Below are positions 4,820 through 10,721 of a stretch of DNA of 14,965 bases, piece by piece. Position 1 is the stretch's first letter. Each line of letters starts with the position of its first letter. The notes under the pieces were generated by a model that saw nothing but the letters and a program-made list of their open reading frames with translations, was not told where the DNA came from and did not search any database. The position numbers and the translations under genes were made by a program. Origin of the DNA: Candidatus Falkowiibacteriota bacterium (GTDB lineage Bacteria > Patescibacteriota > Patescibacteriia > Patescibacteriales > SZUA-104); the NCBI GenBank assembly GCA_027020105.1, contig JALUVW010000079.1:1-14965 (forward strand). The letters run 5' to 3'.

Positions 4820-6562
4820 ATGCGAAAAGCGATTAAAGAGCTATTAAAATTGAATATAAAAACGAGCAATGATTTAATGATGGCGAAGAGGAAAATCGCC
4901 AAGAAATACGGAATCGGGATTATTGAAAATTCCGAGATTTTGAGGTATATAAACAGCGGTCCGACCGCCATAGGGGCGGTCGGACCGCTTGCGTCCTTAC
5001 GGAAAATTTTGCGCAAGCGCGCCGTTCGCACAATGTCCGGAGTCGCGCCGGTGGCGGTTTTGACAAAGCCGCACCCTTGCCCGGGAAAATGCGCTTATTG
5101 CCCGACGGAAAAGGATGTGCCGCAAAGTTATTTATCCAACGAACCGGCGGTGATGCGGGCGATTCGCTGCGGGTATGATCCGTATAAGCAAACACAGTCG
5201 CGACTGCGGGCGCTGGAAGCGAACGGGCATAAGCCGACGAAAATTGAGATTATCGTAATCGGGGGGACTTGGTCGGCTTTGCCCGAGGAATATAAGTATT
5301 GGTACATTAAAGAGTGTTTTCGGGGGGCGAATGATTATGGCGGAAAAAATCAAAAATCAAAAAGCAAAAATCAAAATGACAATGTAAAATTTAAAATTGA
5401 TAAAATTAAAAATAAACTATTATTTGAACAAAAAAGGAATGAGAAAGCTAAATATAAAATTATCGGGCTTACGTTGGAAACTCGGCCGGACTACATCAAC
5501 GAGAAAGAATTGCTGGAGATGCGGGAGTTGGGGTGCACCCGCGTGGAGCTTGGCGTACAGGCGGTGGATGACGGGATTTTGAAGAAGAATAGGCGGGGGC
5601 ATGGAGTTCGGGAGATCGCGGACGCGACCAAGCTGTTGCGCGATTTCGGCTTTAAGATTACTTATCATATTATGCCGGGCTTGCCCGGGGCGACGCCCGC
5701 CAAGGATTTAAAAATGTTTAAACAATTATTTGTCCCGTTAGATAAATTAAAATCTATAACTTTAAGAGAAAATGACAAAAATAAAGATAAAAAATTAAAA
5801 AAATTTGTTAAAGCCGATTATCCAACGGGGTTTTCTGACGAACGGTTTCAGCCGGATCAGATTAAATTTTACCCGACCGTGGTAACGCGCGGCAGTTTAT
5901 TGTATAGATGGTGGCGGGCGGGAAAGTATAAGCCGTACTCCGATAAAGTTTTGCGAAAATTAATCGTTGAATGCAAGAAAGCGGTTCCCGAATATGTCCG
6001 TGTTATCCGGCTTATCCGCGACATACCGGGAGAATCCATTGTCGCCGGAAACAGGATTACCAATTTAAGGCAAGTTATGCGGCAGAAGGGTGTGGAGTGC
6101 GGGTGCATTAGATGCCGCGAATGTAGAGACGAGGCACTGCCTCGTCTCTACGGCGCGAATTTAAAATTACGAATTATAAAATATCAGGCGTCGGGCGGAG
6201 AAGAATATTTTATTCAGGCCCAAAGCAAGGACGGAAAAACGCTTTACGGGTTTTGCAGATTGCGTTTGCCAAATTCCGCGCAAAAAGGGGCTAAGCCGCT
6301 ACGATTTGCGGCCGCAAATCGTAGCGGCTTAGCCCCTTCGTCGGCAATAATCCGTGAATTGCATGTTTACGGCGAGTTGGTTTCCGTCGGGGATGAAAAG
6401 GTTGTCCAACATTCCGGACTGGGAAAAAAATTAATGCGAGAAGCTGAAAAAATAGCGAAAATAAACGGCTATGAAAAAATAGCGGTGATTTCCGGCGTGG
6501 GCGCGCGGGATTATTATCGGAAGCTGGGGTATAGATTAAAAAACAGTTATATGGTCAAATAG
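4820..6562 (+). CDS. elp3: Elp3-type tRNA uridine(34) acetyltransferase (radical SAM + GNAT), with in-frame insertions
   Basis: Elp3 enzymes use S-adenosylmethionine and acetyl-CoA to begin carboxymethyl-type modification of wobble uridine 34. Visible parts are TKPHPCPGKCAYCPTE with Fe-S cysteines C87, C91 and C94; the radical SAM core (IEIIVIGGTWSALP, LTLETRPDYI, HIMPGLPG); DQIKFYPTVV; the zinc-type cluster C427, C429, C432; and a C-terminal GNAT domain with the acetyl-CoA loop QHSGLG (530-535) and YYRKLGY (565-571). At 580 residues it exceeds the common bacterial size (about 480-540, from memory). The excess lies in five segments at domain joints: residues 46-57, about 176-200, about 305-337, 435-444 and 489-507. 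Four are palindromes or inverted-repeat-bounded DNA and one is AT-rich. All keep the frame open and no catalytic motif is lost, so the enzyme may still work. Confidence 0.93.
   Translation: MRKAIKELLKLNIKTSNDLMMAKRKIAKKYGIGIIENSEILRYINSGPTAIGAVGPLASLRKILRKRAVRTMSGVAPVAVLTKPHPCPGKCAYCPTEKDVPQSYLSNEPAVMRAIRCGYDPYKQTQSRLRALEANGHKPTKIEIIVIGGTWSALPEEYKYWYIKECFRGANDYGGKNQKSKSKNQNDNVKFKIDKIKNKLLFEQKRNEKAKYKIIGLTLETRPDYINEKELLEMRELGCTRVELGVQAVDDGILKKNRRGHGVREIADATKLLRDFGFKITYHIMPGLPGATPAKDLKMFKQLFVPLDKLKSITLRENDKNKDKKLKKFVKADYPTGFSDERFQPDQIKFYPTVVTRGSLLYRWWRAGKYKPYSDKVLRKLIVECKKAVPEYVRVIRLIRDIPGESIVAGNRITNLRQVMRQKGVECGCIRCRECRDEALPRLYGANLKLRIIKYQASGGEEYFIQAQSKDGKTLYGFCRLRLPNSAQKGAKPLRFAAANRSGLAPSSAIIRELHVYGELVSVGDEKVVQHSGLGKKLMREAEKIAKINGYEKIAVISGVGARDYYRKLGYRLKNSYMVK
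4955..4989. repeat. 35-bp palindrome inside elp3
   Basis: AGCGGTCCGACCGCC (4955-4969) is perfectly complementary to GGCGGTCGGACCGCT (4975-4989) around a five-base loop. It encodes elp3 residues 46-57 (SGPTAIGAVGPL), in the linker before the conserved RKILRKRAVRTMSGVAPV stretch, where I would not expect extra residues. This is its only copy in the window. Confidence 0.8.
5345..5412. repeat. AT-rich repeat segment inside elp3
   Basis: Tandem CAAAAATCAAAAA-type words followed by AAATTTAAAATTGATAAAATT resemble the left arm of the repeat at 1199-1358. The segment encodes a low-complexity run of Lys, Asn, Gln and Ser (about residues 176-200) between the conserved ECFRGANDY and QKRNEKAKYK stretches, where Elp3 normally has a short link. 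No stop codon is introduced. The boundaries are approximate. Confidence 0.6.
5733..5830. mobile_element. Inverted-repeat-bounded insertion inside elp3 (non-autonomous relative of the GIY-YIG element?)
   Basis: CCCGTTAGATAA (5734-5745) faces TTATCCAACGGG (5818-5829), a 12-bp inverted pair with one mismatch. The same end sequence, CCCCGTTAGATA, bounds the GIY-YIG element at 11783-12071. The interior is AT-rich and encodes Lys/Asp-rich residues about 305-337. Without it the protein reads KQLF-SDERFQPDQ, which matches the usual continuous Elp3 sequence. Flanking TTTG (5729-5732) and TTTT (5831-5834) may be a slightly decayed 4-bp target duplication; element plus duplication is 102 bp, which preserves the frame. 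Confidence 0.65.
6123..6151. repeat. 29-bp palindrome inside elp3 (shared with folD)
   Basis: GTAGAGACGAGGCA (6123-6136), one base, then TGCCTCGTCTCTAC (6138-6151), a perfect 14-bp inverted repeat. It encodes elp3 residues 435-444, just after the cysteine cluster. The same arms occur at 8777-8804 in folD, read in a different frame. Confidence 0.9.
6285..6338. repeat. 54-bp perfect palindrome inside elp3 (shared with the RAYT gene)
   Basis: All 27 base pairs match from AAGGGG/CCCCTT at the ends to GCGGCCGC at the centre, with no loop. It encodes elp3 residues 489-507 (KGAKPLRFAAANRSGLAPS), just before the conserved SAIIRELHVYG of the GNAT domain. The segment at 12216-12269 is identical at 51 of 54 positions and is read in the same frame. 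Confidence 0.95.
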
Positions 6563-6563
6563 A

Positions 6564-6667
6564 TTCTACCGAGTTTTAACTCGGGTTTGGCGGGTTTCAA
6601 CCTGCCGTATGGCGGCTAAAGCCGCCCGAATCCCGCCCCGCCCCTCGCGAGAGGCGGGGCGGTAGAA
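6564..6667 (-). repeat. TTCTAC-bounded multi-hairpin repeat, copy 2 (inverted); probable elp3 terminator
   Basis: Bounded by TTCTACC (6564-6570) and GGTAGAA (6661-6667), it is a chain of four hairpins: CCGAGTT-TT-AACTCGG (6569-6584), GGCGGGTT/AACCTGCC (6589-6606), GGCGGCT-AA-AGCCGCC (6611-6626) and a 15-bp GC stem with one mismatch (6633-6662). It is the reverse-orientation counterpart of the block at 29-136. The last stem is followed by ATTTTTGATTTT, so it probably also ends elp3 transcription. Confidence 0.75.
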
Positions 6668-6677
6668 ATTTTTGATT

Positions 6678-6705
6678 TTGACAAATTTAGCGGAGGTGGT
6701 AAAAT
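6678..6705 (+). promoter_or_regulatory. Promoter of the Nudix gene
   Basis: A perfect TTGACA (6678-6683), 16 bases of spacer, then TAAAAT (6700-6705). Transcription would start near 6712, giving a leader of about 30 bases without a Shine-Dalgarno site. TATAAT also occurs at 6711-6716 but lacks a -35 box at proper spacing. Confidence 0.6.
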
Positions 6706-6742
6706 AATTATATAATTTTAATAATAAAATTAGGCAAAAAAT

Positions 6743-7144
6743 ATGTCTAAAAAAATTATTATCGCGTCAGGGCCGGTCATAGTTGAGGAAGGAGCGGTTC
6801 TCCTGAATAAACACGGAGATACGGCTTTTTGGAAATTTTGCGGCGGCAAAGTTGAGGATTATAATTTTGATTTGATTGAAAATGCCAAACGGGAAGCTAA
6901 GGAAGAAATGGGTATTGAAATAAATATTTTAAATAATGAGCCGTTTATTACTTTCACGCGCAAAGAGACACAGGAAGGAATGGTTGACATTATTTTGGCT
7001 CATTTCTTGGCGGAAAGAGTCGGCGAGATAAAGCCGGGCGCGGACATCAGGGAATGGGCTTGGCATAAATTGGAAAATTTGCCCGATGATTTGGGGCCGA
7101 ATATCATTCCGGCGTTAAAGCATTTTGGGTTTTTGGAAAAATAA
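6743..7144 (+). CDS. Nudix (MutT-like) hydrolase, 133 aa
   Basis: Nudix enzymes cleave nucleoside diphosphates linked to another group; the substrate here cannot be told. The family core is present: GGKVED (34-39) leads into REAKEEMG (50-57), the REUXEEXG half of the Nudix box with metal-binding E54 and E55. The spacing between the glycine and the RE pair is one residue longer than the textbook box, so the first part of the box is a variant; I read this as a subfamily feature, since the catalytic half is intact. The size and the single domain fit small house-cleaning Nudix proteins. It has its own promoter and terminator, so it is transcribed alone between elp3 and glyA. Confidence 0.87.
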   Translation: MSKKIIIASGPVIVEEGAVLLNKHGDTAFWKFCGGKVEDYNFDLIENAKREAKEEMGIEINILNNEPFITFTRKETQEGMVDIILAHFLAERVGEIKPGADIREWAWHKLENLPDDLGPNIIPALKHFGFLEK

Positions 7145-7150
7145 ATTTCT

Positions 7151-7198
7151 GCCGCGGGCGCCTCTCGCGAGGGGCGGAACTTTATTTTAATTTTTTTT
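7151..7198 (+). terminator. Terminator of the Nudix gene, partial copy of the TTCTAC repeat
   Basis: CGCCTCTCG (7159-7167) pairs with CGAGGGGCG (7168-7176), with one G-T pair, and is followed by TTTATTTTAA and a run of eight T (7191-7198). The stem shares the CGCCTCTCGCGA core with the repeats at 29-136 and 6564-6667, so a fragment of that family seems to act as a terminator here. Confidence 0.7.
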
Positions 7199-7295
7199 GA
7201 CAAAAATAGTTTTCGTGATATGCCGGAAGCATAAAAATAATTATCTCTTTATTTAATAGAGGGGTCGGGAATTTTAAAACCACCCAACCCCATTC

Positions 7296-7339
7296 AATCC
7301 CCCAGCCCCTTTTGTTAAGGAGGAGATCTTAGGGGGATT
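7296..7339 (+). repeat. CCCCAGCCCCT hairpin repeat, copy 1, containing the glyA ribosome binding site
   Basis: AATCCCCC (7296-7303) pairs perfectly with GGGGGATT (7332-7339), and CCTT (7308-7311) can pair with AAGG (7317-7320). Both Shine-Dalgarno-like stretches before glyA, AAGGAGGAG (7317-7325) and AGGGGG (7331-7336, eight bases before the ATG), fall inside the fold. A close relative lies downstream of glyA at 8615-8650. Confidence 0.65.
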
Positions 7340-7344
7340 TATAT

Positions 7345-8589
7345 ATGAACTATAAATTTTTGCAAAATCAAGATAAGGAAATATTTGACGCTATAAAAAA
7401 CGAGGAAAAGCGGCAAGCGGAGGGAATGGAGCTGATCGCTTCGGAGAATTACGTGTCCGCGGCTGTCCTTGAGGCAATGGCGAATGTTTTGACTAATAAA
7501 TATTCAGAGGGCTATCCGGGAAGAAGGTATTACGGCGGGCAGGACTTCGTGGACGTTGTTGAGAATATCGCGGTTGAGCGCGCCAAGAAACTTTTTAACG
7601 CCGAACACGCCAATGTCCAGCCGCTCTCCGGTTCGCCGGCCAATGCCGCCGTTTATATATCGTTTTTAAGGCCGGGCGACAAGGTTTTGGGATTAAAGCT
7701 TGATCACGGCGGGCATTTGTCGCACGGACATCCGGTTAATTTTTCCGGAATGCTTTATGATTTTGTCCAATATGAAGTAAATTCGGAGACAGGCAGGATT
7801 GATATGGACAAGGTGGCGGAAATCGCCAAGAAAGAAAAGCCGAAAATGATTGTTGCCGGATACAGCGCTTATTCGCGCGAGATTGAATGGAAAAAATTTA
7901 AAGAAATAGCGGACAGTGTCGGCGCGTTCACTTTCGCCGATATCGCGCATACGGCCGGACTGATTGCCGGAGGACAAATGGACAATCCCGTTCCGATTTT
8001 TGATGTCGTGTCAACCACCACGCACAAAACTTTGCGGGGCCCGAGAGGGGCGATGATAATGTGCAAGGCGGAGTTTGCCAAGCAAATTGACAGAGCCGTA
8101 TTTCCGGGAATGCAGGGAGGGCCGCATGAACATATTATCGCTTCAAAGGCCGTTGCCTTTAAGGAGGCGTTAAAGCCGGAGTTCGCGGATTACGCGGAAC
8201 GGGTCGTTAAAAACGCCAAGGCATTGGCGGGCGAGTTAATGGATTTGGGGCATAAGATTGTTTCGGGCGGAACTGATAATCATTTAATGGTGGTTGATAT
8301 GGCGAGCCGAGGCGTTGACGGGCGCGAAGCGGAAGAAGCGTTGGACAAGGTTGGAATCTCGGTAAGCCGTTCAACGATCCCGAACGACCCCAATCCTCCG
8401 ATGAGGCCTTCCGGCGTCCGAATCGGAACGCCGGCGATAACCACGCGCGGAATGGGCGAGGGCGATATGAAAAAAGTCGCCGACTGGATTGACGCCGCGA
8501 TAAAAAACAGAGACAATGAAAGCGAATTAAACAAAATCAAAGAAGAAGTAAAGGAGTTTTGTTTAATGTTCCCGATACCGGGAATTTAA
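7345..8589 (+). CDS. glyA: Serine hydroxymethyltransferase
   Basis: PLP enzyme converting serine and tetrahydrofolate to glycine and 5,10-methylene-tetrahydrofolate, the main entry of one-carbon units. At 414 residues it is full length. Visible landmarks are SENYVS (33-38), HGGHLSHG (121-128), ADIAHTAGLI (198-207) with the PLP-contacting D199 and H202, THKTLRGPRG (226-235) with the Schiff-base lysine K228, and RPSGVRIGTPA (354-364). Next downstream is folD, which uses the methylene-tetrahydrofolate product. It is one of only three genes here with a clear Shine-Dalgarno site, and that site is inside a repeat hairpin. A TTGACA at 7197-7202 may be its -35 box, but no good -10 is seen at the right spacing. 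Confidence 0.97.
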   Translation: MNYKFLQNQDKEIFDAIKNEEKRQAEGMELIASENYVSAAVLEAMANVLTNKYSEGYPGRRYYGGQDFVDVVENIAVERAKKLFNAEHANVQPLSGSPANAAVYISFLRPGDKVLGLKLDHGGHLSHGHPVNFSGMLYDFVQYEVNSETGRIDMDKVAEIAKKEKPKMIVAGYSAYSREIEWKKFKEIADSVGAFTFADIAHTAGLIAGGQMDNPVPIFDVVSTTTHKTLRGPRGAMIMCKAEFAKQIDRAVFPGMQGGPHEHIIASKAVAFKEALKPEFADYAERVVKNAKALAGELMDLGHKIVSGGTDNHLMVVDMASRGVDGREAEEALDKVGISVSRSTIPNDPNPPMRPSGVRIGTPAITTRGMGEGDMKKVADWIDAAIKNRDNESELNKIKEEVKEFCLMFPIPGI

Positions 8590-8614
8590 TTTACCGTCAA
8601 GGAATTTGAATATA

Positions 8615-8650
8615 AATCACCCCAGCCCCTCTTTACTAAAGAGGAGAATT
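8615..8650 (+). repeat. CCCCAGCCCCT hairpin repeat, copy 2
   Basis: The core CCCCAGCCCCTCTTTACTAA (8620-8639) aligns with the repeat at 7296-7339. CCTCTTT (8628-8634) pairs perfectly with AAAGAGG (8638-8644) around a three-base loop. It lies 25 bases after the glyA stop, so the two copies flank glyA in the same orientation. Confidence 0.65.
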
Positions 8651-8678
8651 ATCAAACGTGCCGTTGGGCCTAATTTAA

Positions 8679-8703
8679 CGTAGCGCGTGATTCGCGCGTT
8701 ACG
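8679..8703. repeat. Small palindrome just upstream of folD
   Basis: CGTAGCGCG (8679-8687) pairs with CGCGCGTTACG (8693-8703) with a two-base bulge and a five-base loop. It sits immediately before the likely folD start at 8711. An alternative in-frame GTG at 8687 falls inside it, so I prefer the downstream ATG. Confidence 0.5.
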
Positions 8704-8710
8704 AGTTATT

Positions 8711-9577
8711 ATGAGCGAGATTATTGACGGCAAAAAACTGGCCGAAAAAATTAAAGATAAAATCGTAAAAGAAATCGTAGAGACGAGGCATGCCTCGTCT
8801 CTACGGGACGACAGGCCCAATTTGGCCATTATTTTGGTCGGAGAGCGCGATGATTCTTCGCTTTACGTCGGGCTCAAGGAAAAAGAGGCCAAGAAAGTGG
8901 GAGTTGACACGCATTTATACAAATGCCCGGAAAATATTTCCGAAAAAGAAATCTTGGAAATTATAGACCATTTAAACAACGACGCGTTGATAGACGCGAT
9001 ATTGGTCCAGCTTCCCCTGCCCGAGGGCTTGGACGCGGACAAAATTATCAGGGCGATTAACCCGTCCAAGGATGTTGACGGTTTCCACCCCGATAACCTA
9101 AAAGAACTCTTGGGGACTTGCGGCGACACCTATATAATGCCGCCGGTTTTCGCGGTTGTTTTGGAGATGTTAAAAAGCGTAAATTATGAAATCGCGGATA
9201 AGCGAGTGTGCGTTATTTCCAATTCGGAAATTTTCGGAAAGAGCTTGGCGAAAGTGTTGGAATGCCGCGGCGCCAAGGCGGCCGCGGTTTATGAAGACGA
9301 CAAATACCTGAAAAACAAAACAAGCAAAGCCGATATTTTAATCACCGCCGTCGGCAAACCGAAGTTTGTTAAAAAAGATATGGTAAAAAAGGGAGCGATT
9401 GTCATTGACATCGGCATTATCAAGAAAGGAAAAAAGGTTTACGGTGATGTTGATTTTGAGGATGTGAAAGAGAAGGCCGGCTTTATCACGCCGGTGCCGG
9501 GAGGAGTGGGGCCGTTGACGATAGCCATGGCCTTCAAGAATGTCTTGGAACTGCGCAAGAAGAGAATTAAGAATTAA
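8711..9577 (+). CDS. folD: FolD: methylene-tetrahydrofolate dehydrogenase/cyclohydrolase
   Basis: FolD oxidises 5,10-methylene-tetrahydrofolate to methenyl- and then 10-formyl-tetrahydrofolate for purine and formyl-Met-tRNA synthesis. The ATG at 8711 gives 288 residues beginning MSEIIDGKKL, the usual family start; a GTG at 8687 would add eight residues but lies in a palindrome. Conserved features are YVGLK with catalytic K56 (52-56), QLPLPEGL (100-107), PSKDVDGFHP (118-127) and PGGVGPLT (263-270). Two oddities: residues 23-32 are encoded by a palindrome shared with elp3, in the linker before the first strand; and the cofactor region is unusual, reading VISNSEIFGKS (168-178) where a GRS or GAS-type loop is expected and MPPVFA (143-148) instead of PCTPxG. 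The identity is firm, but coenzyme use may differ. Confidence 0.92.
   Translation: MSEIIDGKKLAEKIKDKIVKEIVETRHASSLRDDRPNLAIILVGERDDSSLYVGLKEKEAKKVGVDTHLYKCPENISEKEILEIIDHLNNDALIDAILVQLPLPEGLDADKIIRAINPSKDVDGFHPDNLKELLGTCGDTYIMPPVFAVVLEMLKSVNYEIADKRVCVISNSEIFGKSLAKVLECRGAKAAAVYEDDKYLKNKTSKADILITAVGKPKFVKKDMVKKGAIVIDIGIIKKGKKVYGDVDFEDVKEKAGFITPVPGGVGPLTIAMAFKNVLELRKKRIKN
8776..8805. repeat. 30-bp perfect palindrome inside folD (shared with elp3)
   Basis: CGTAGAGACGAGGCA (8776-8790) and TGCCTCGTCTCTACG (8791-8805) form a 15-bp perfect inverted repeat without a loop. It encodes folD residues 23-32 (VETRHASSLR). The arms match the copy at 6123-6151 in elp3 but are read in another frame; only the frame containing TAG is closed. 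Confidence 0.92.
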
Positions 9578-9598
9578 GAATTTAGAATTTAGAATTTA
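9564..9598. repeat. Five 7-bp direct repeats across the folD stop codon
   Basis: GAATTAA, GAATTAA, GAATTTA, GAATTTA, GAATTTA run in tandem from 9564. The folD stop TAA (9575-9577) lies in the second unit, so the repeat supplies the end of the protein. The words match the AT-rich family seen at 1199-1358. Confidence 0.65.
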
Positions 9599-9638
9599 AA
9601 ATAAAAAAGGCCCGTTAGATTGGTTTCTAACGGGCTTT
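9598..9638. terminator. Bidirectional terminator between folD and pyrC
   Basis: GCCCGTTAGA (9610-9619) pairs perfectly with TCTAACGGGC (9626-9635) around TTGGTT. On the minus strand the stem is followed by CTTTTTTATTTT, a strong intrinsic terminator for the pyr operon; on the plus strand the T run is short. The stem carries CCCGTTAGA, the end sequence of the GIY-YIG element at 11783-12071. Confidence 0.8.
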
Positions 9639-9661
9639 ACATTTTAAACTGGTTTGTTTTT

Positions 9662-10708
9662 TTATTTTTTTACTTTCCATTTCAGCTGTTGTCCCGCCAT
9701 ATACGGGACAAGGCCGTTTATTCTCTTTGGCACTATCCAGCTTTCCTTCACCAGCGTGATGTTGTCGGCCGCGGGCGATATGCCGTAAAAGCCGATATCG
9801 GTCTGGTTGCAGGAAATGAAACGGCCGAATCGCTCTATTTTCCCCTCCTCGTCAAATATTTGGCAATAAAGAGCCAGAGCGATGAAGTCGGGAATGAACA
9901 GCCCGGGCGCGCCTTTCAGTTTCGCTTCAAGCGGATGGGGCGCGTTGTCGGATCCGGCTCGGAATTTTTTGTAATTTTCGCCCACCATCGCTTTTCTCAC
10001 CGCGTTTCTGTCCTTTTTGCGCTTCAAAATCGGCATGCAGAGATTGTGAGGGTTGATAATCTCCTCCATTGGCCCGCATACGGTTTCGTAAACGCCGAAA
10101 GCGTGTTGGGGCGCGATGGTGGCGATAACATTGGGACCGGACTCCTCAACCAGTTCCACCATTGCCGCTGTGGAGATGTGCTCAATGGAGATCTTAACCC
10201 CCGGCAAGTCATTGATGATTTTGCGCGCGTCGGGAATTGCTTCTTCCTCCCTGTAAAGGAACGGAATCGGCTTCCCGTCCTTTGTTTTCGCCCTCTCCAT
10301 ATGCCAGAGAGTGGGCATCCCCAATTCGCCGGCCTTTTCGTAAGCCGCGTATTTTTCCTCAACGCGGTCAATGGGTATGCCGGCGGCCGAGCCGTGGCTG
10401 GTGGCGGCGAAAATTGTTTTTAAAAACCGCGCGCCGGCCGCGAACGCTTCCTCCACGATCTCCGGCGTTGTTTTTTGGGTAACCATAAGACCGAAGTGTG
10501 GTTTGAATTTTGGTTTGAGCGCCAGAATTTCGTTCCGATATTCAATCAGCCTTTTGGCGTCGTCCACGGGGTTGTCGGGGAAATTGCCGAACGCGATAAC
10601 CTCTGAATAGAGGTTGTTAAACGGGACAACCTTTTCTGCCAGATTGCCCGTCCTCAGATGCCCGTGCCGCTCCGGCGGCGTTAAAATACTTACGCTCGTG
10701 ATGTTCAT
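9662..10708 (-). CDS. pyrC: Dihydroorotase (class II, PyrC type)
   Basis: Zinc enzyme that cyclises carbamoyl-aspartate to dihydroorotate in pyrimidine synthesis. The 348-residue length is that of the single-domain PyrC type. Metal and substrate residues are recognisable: HGHLR with H15 and H17, K97 in the position of the carboxylated lysine (ARFLKTIF), H136 (LWHME), H177 (IEHIST) and the catalytic aspartate D254 in GSDNAPH (252-258). It is the second gene of a minus-strand operon: the pyrD stop TAA (10724-10722) runs directly into the Shine-Dalgarno AAGGAGGAGGAG before this ATG. pyrD makes the next enzyme of the pathway. The gene carries no palindromic insertions. Confidence 0.92.
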   Translation of the reverse strand: MNITSVSILTPPERHGHLRTGNLAEKVVPFNNLYSEVIAFGNFPDNPVDDAKRLIEYRNEILALKPKFKPHFGLMVTQKTTPEIVEEAFAAGARFLKTIFAATSHGSAAGIPIDRVEEKYAAYEKAGELGMPTLWHMERAKTKDGKPIPFLYREEEAIPDARKIINDLPGVKISIEHISTAAMVELVEESGPNVIATIAPQHAFGVYETVCGPMEEIINPHNLCMPILKRKKDRNAVRKAMVGENYKKFRAGSDNAPHPLEAKLKGAPGLFIPDFIALALYCQIFDEEGKIERFGRFISCNQTDIGFYGISPAADNITLVKESWIVPKRINGLVPYMAGQQLKWKVKK

Positions 10709-10721
10709 TTCTCCTCCTCCT
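10709..10721 (-). promoter_or_regulatory. Strong Shine-Dalgarno site of pyrC
   Basis: On the minus strand AGGAGGAGGAG occupies 10721-10711, and its first AGGAGG ends seven bases before the ATG. It overlaps the end of pyrD, which suggests translational coupling. Confidence 0.85.

Noticed and set aside
5085..5103. Shortened radical SAM cysteine motif in Elp3 (C-x3-C-x2-C) as a loss-of-function sign
   Set aside because: The stretch PCPGKCAYCP fits what I recall of bacterial Elp3 proteins, and all three cysteines are present.
8687..8710. GTG at 8687 as the folD start
   Set aside because: It lies inside a palindrome and adds eight residues not expected in the family; MSEIIDGKK from 8711 matches the normal FolD start.
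9620..10423. A long plus-strand open frame (267 codons) opposite pyrC
   Set aside because: It lies antisense to a gene with clear dihydroorotase motifs, shows no family resemblance and has a composition typical of a complementary-strand shadow.
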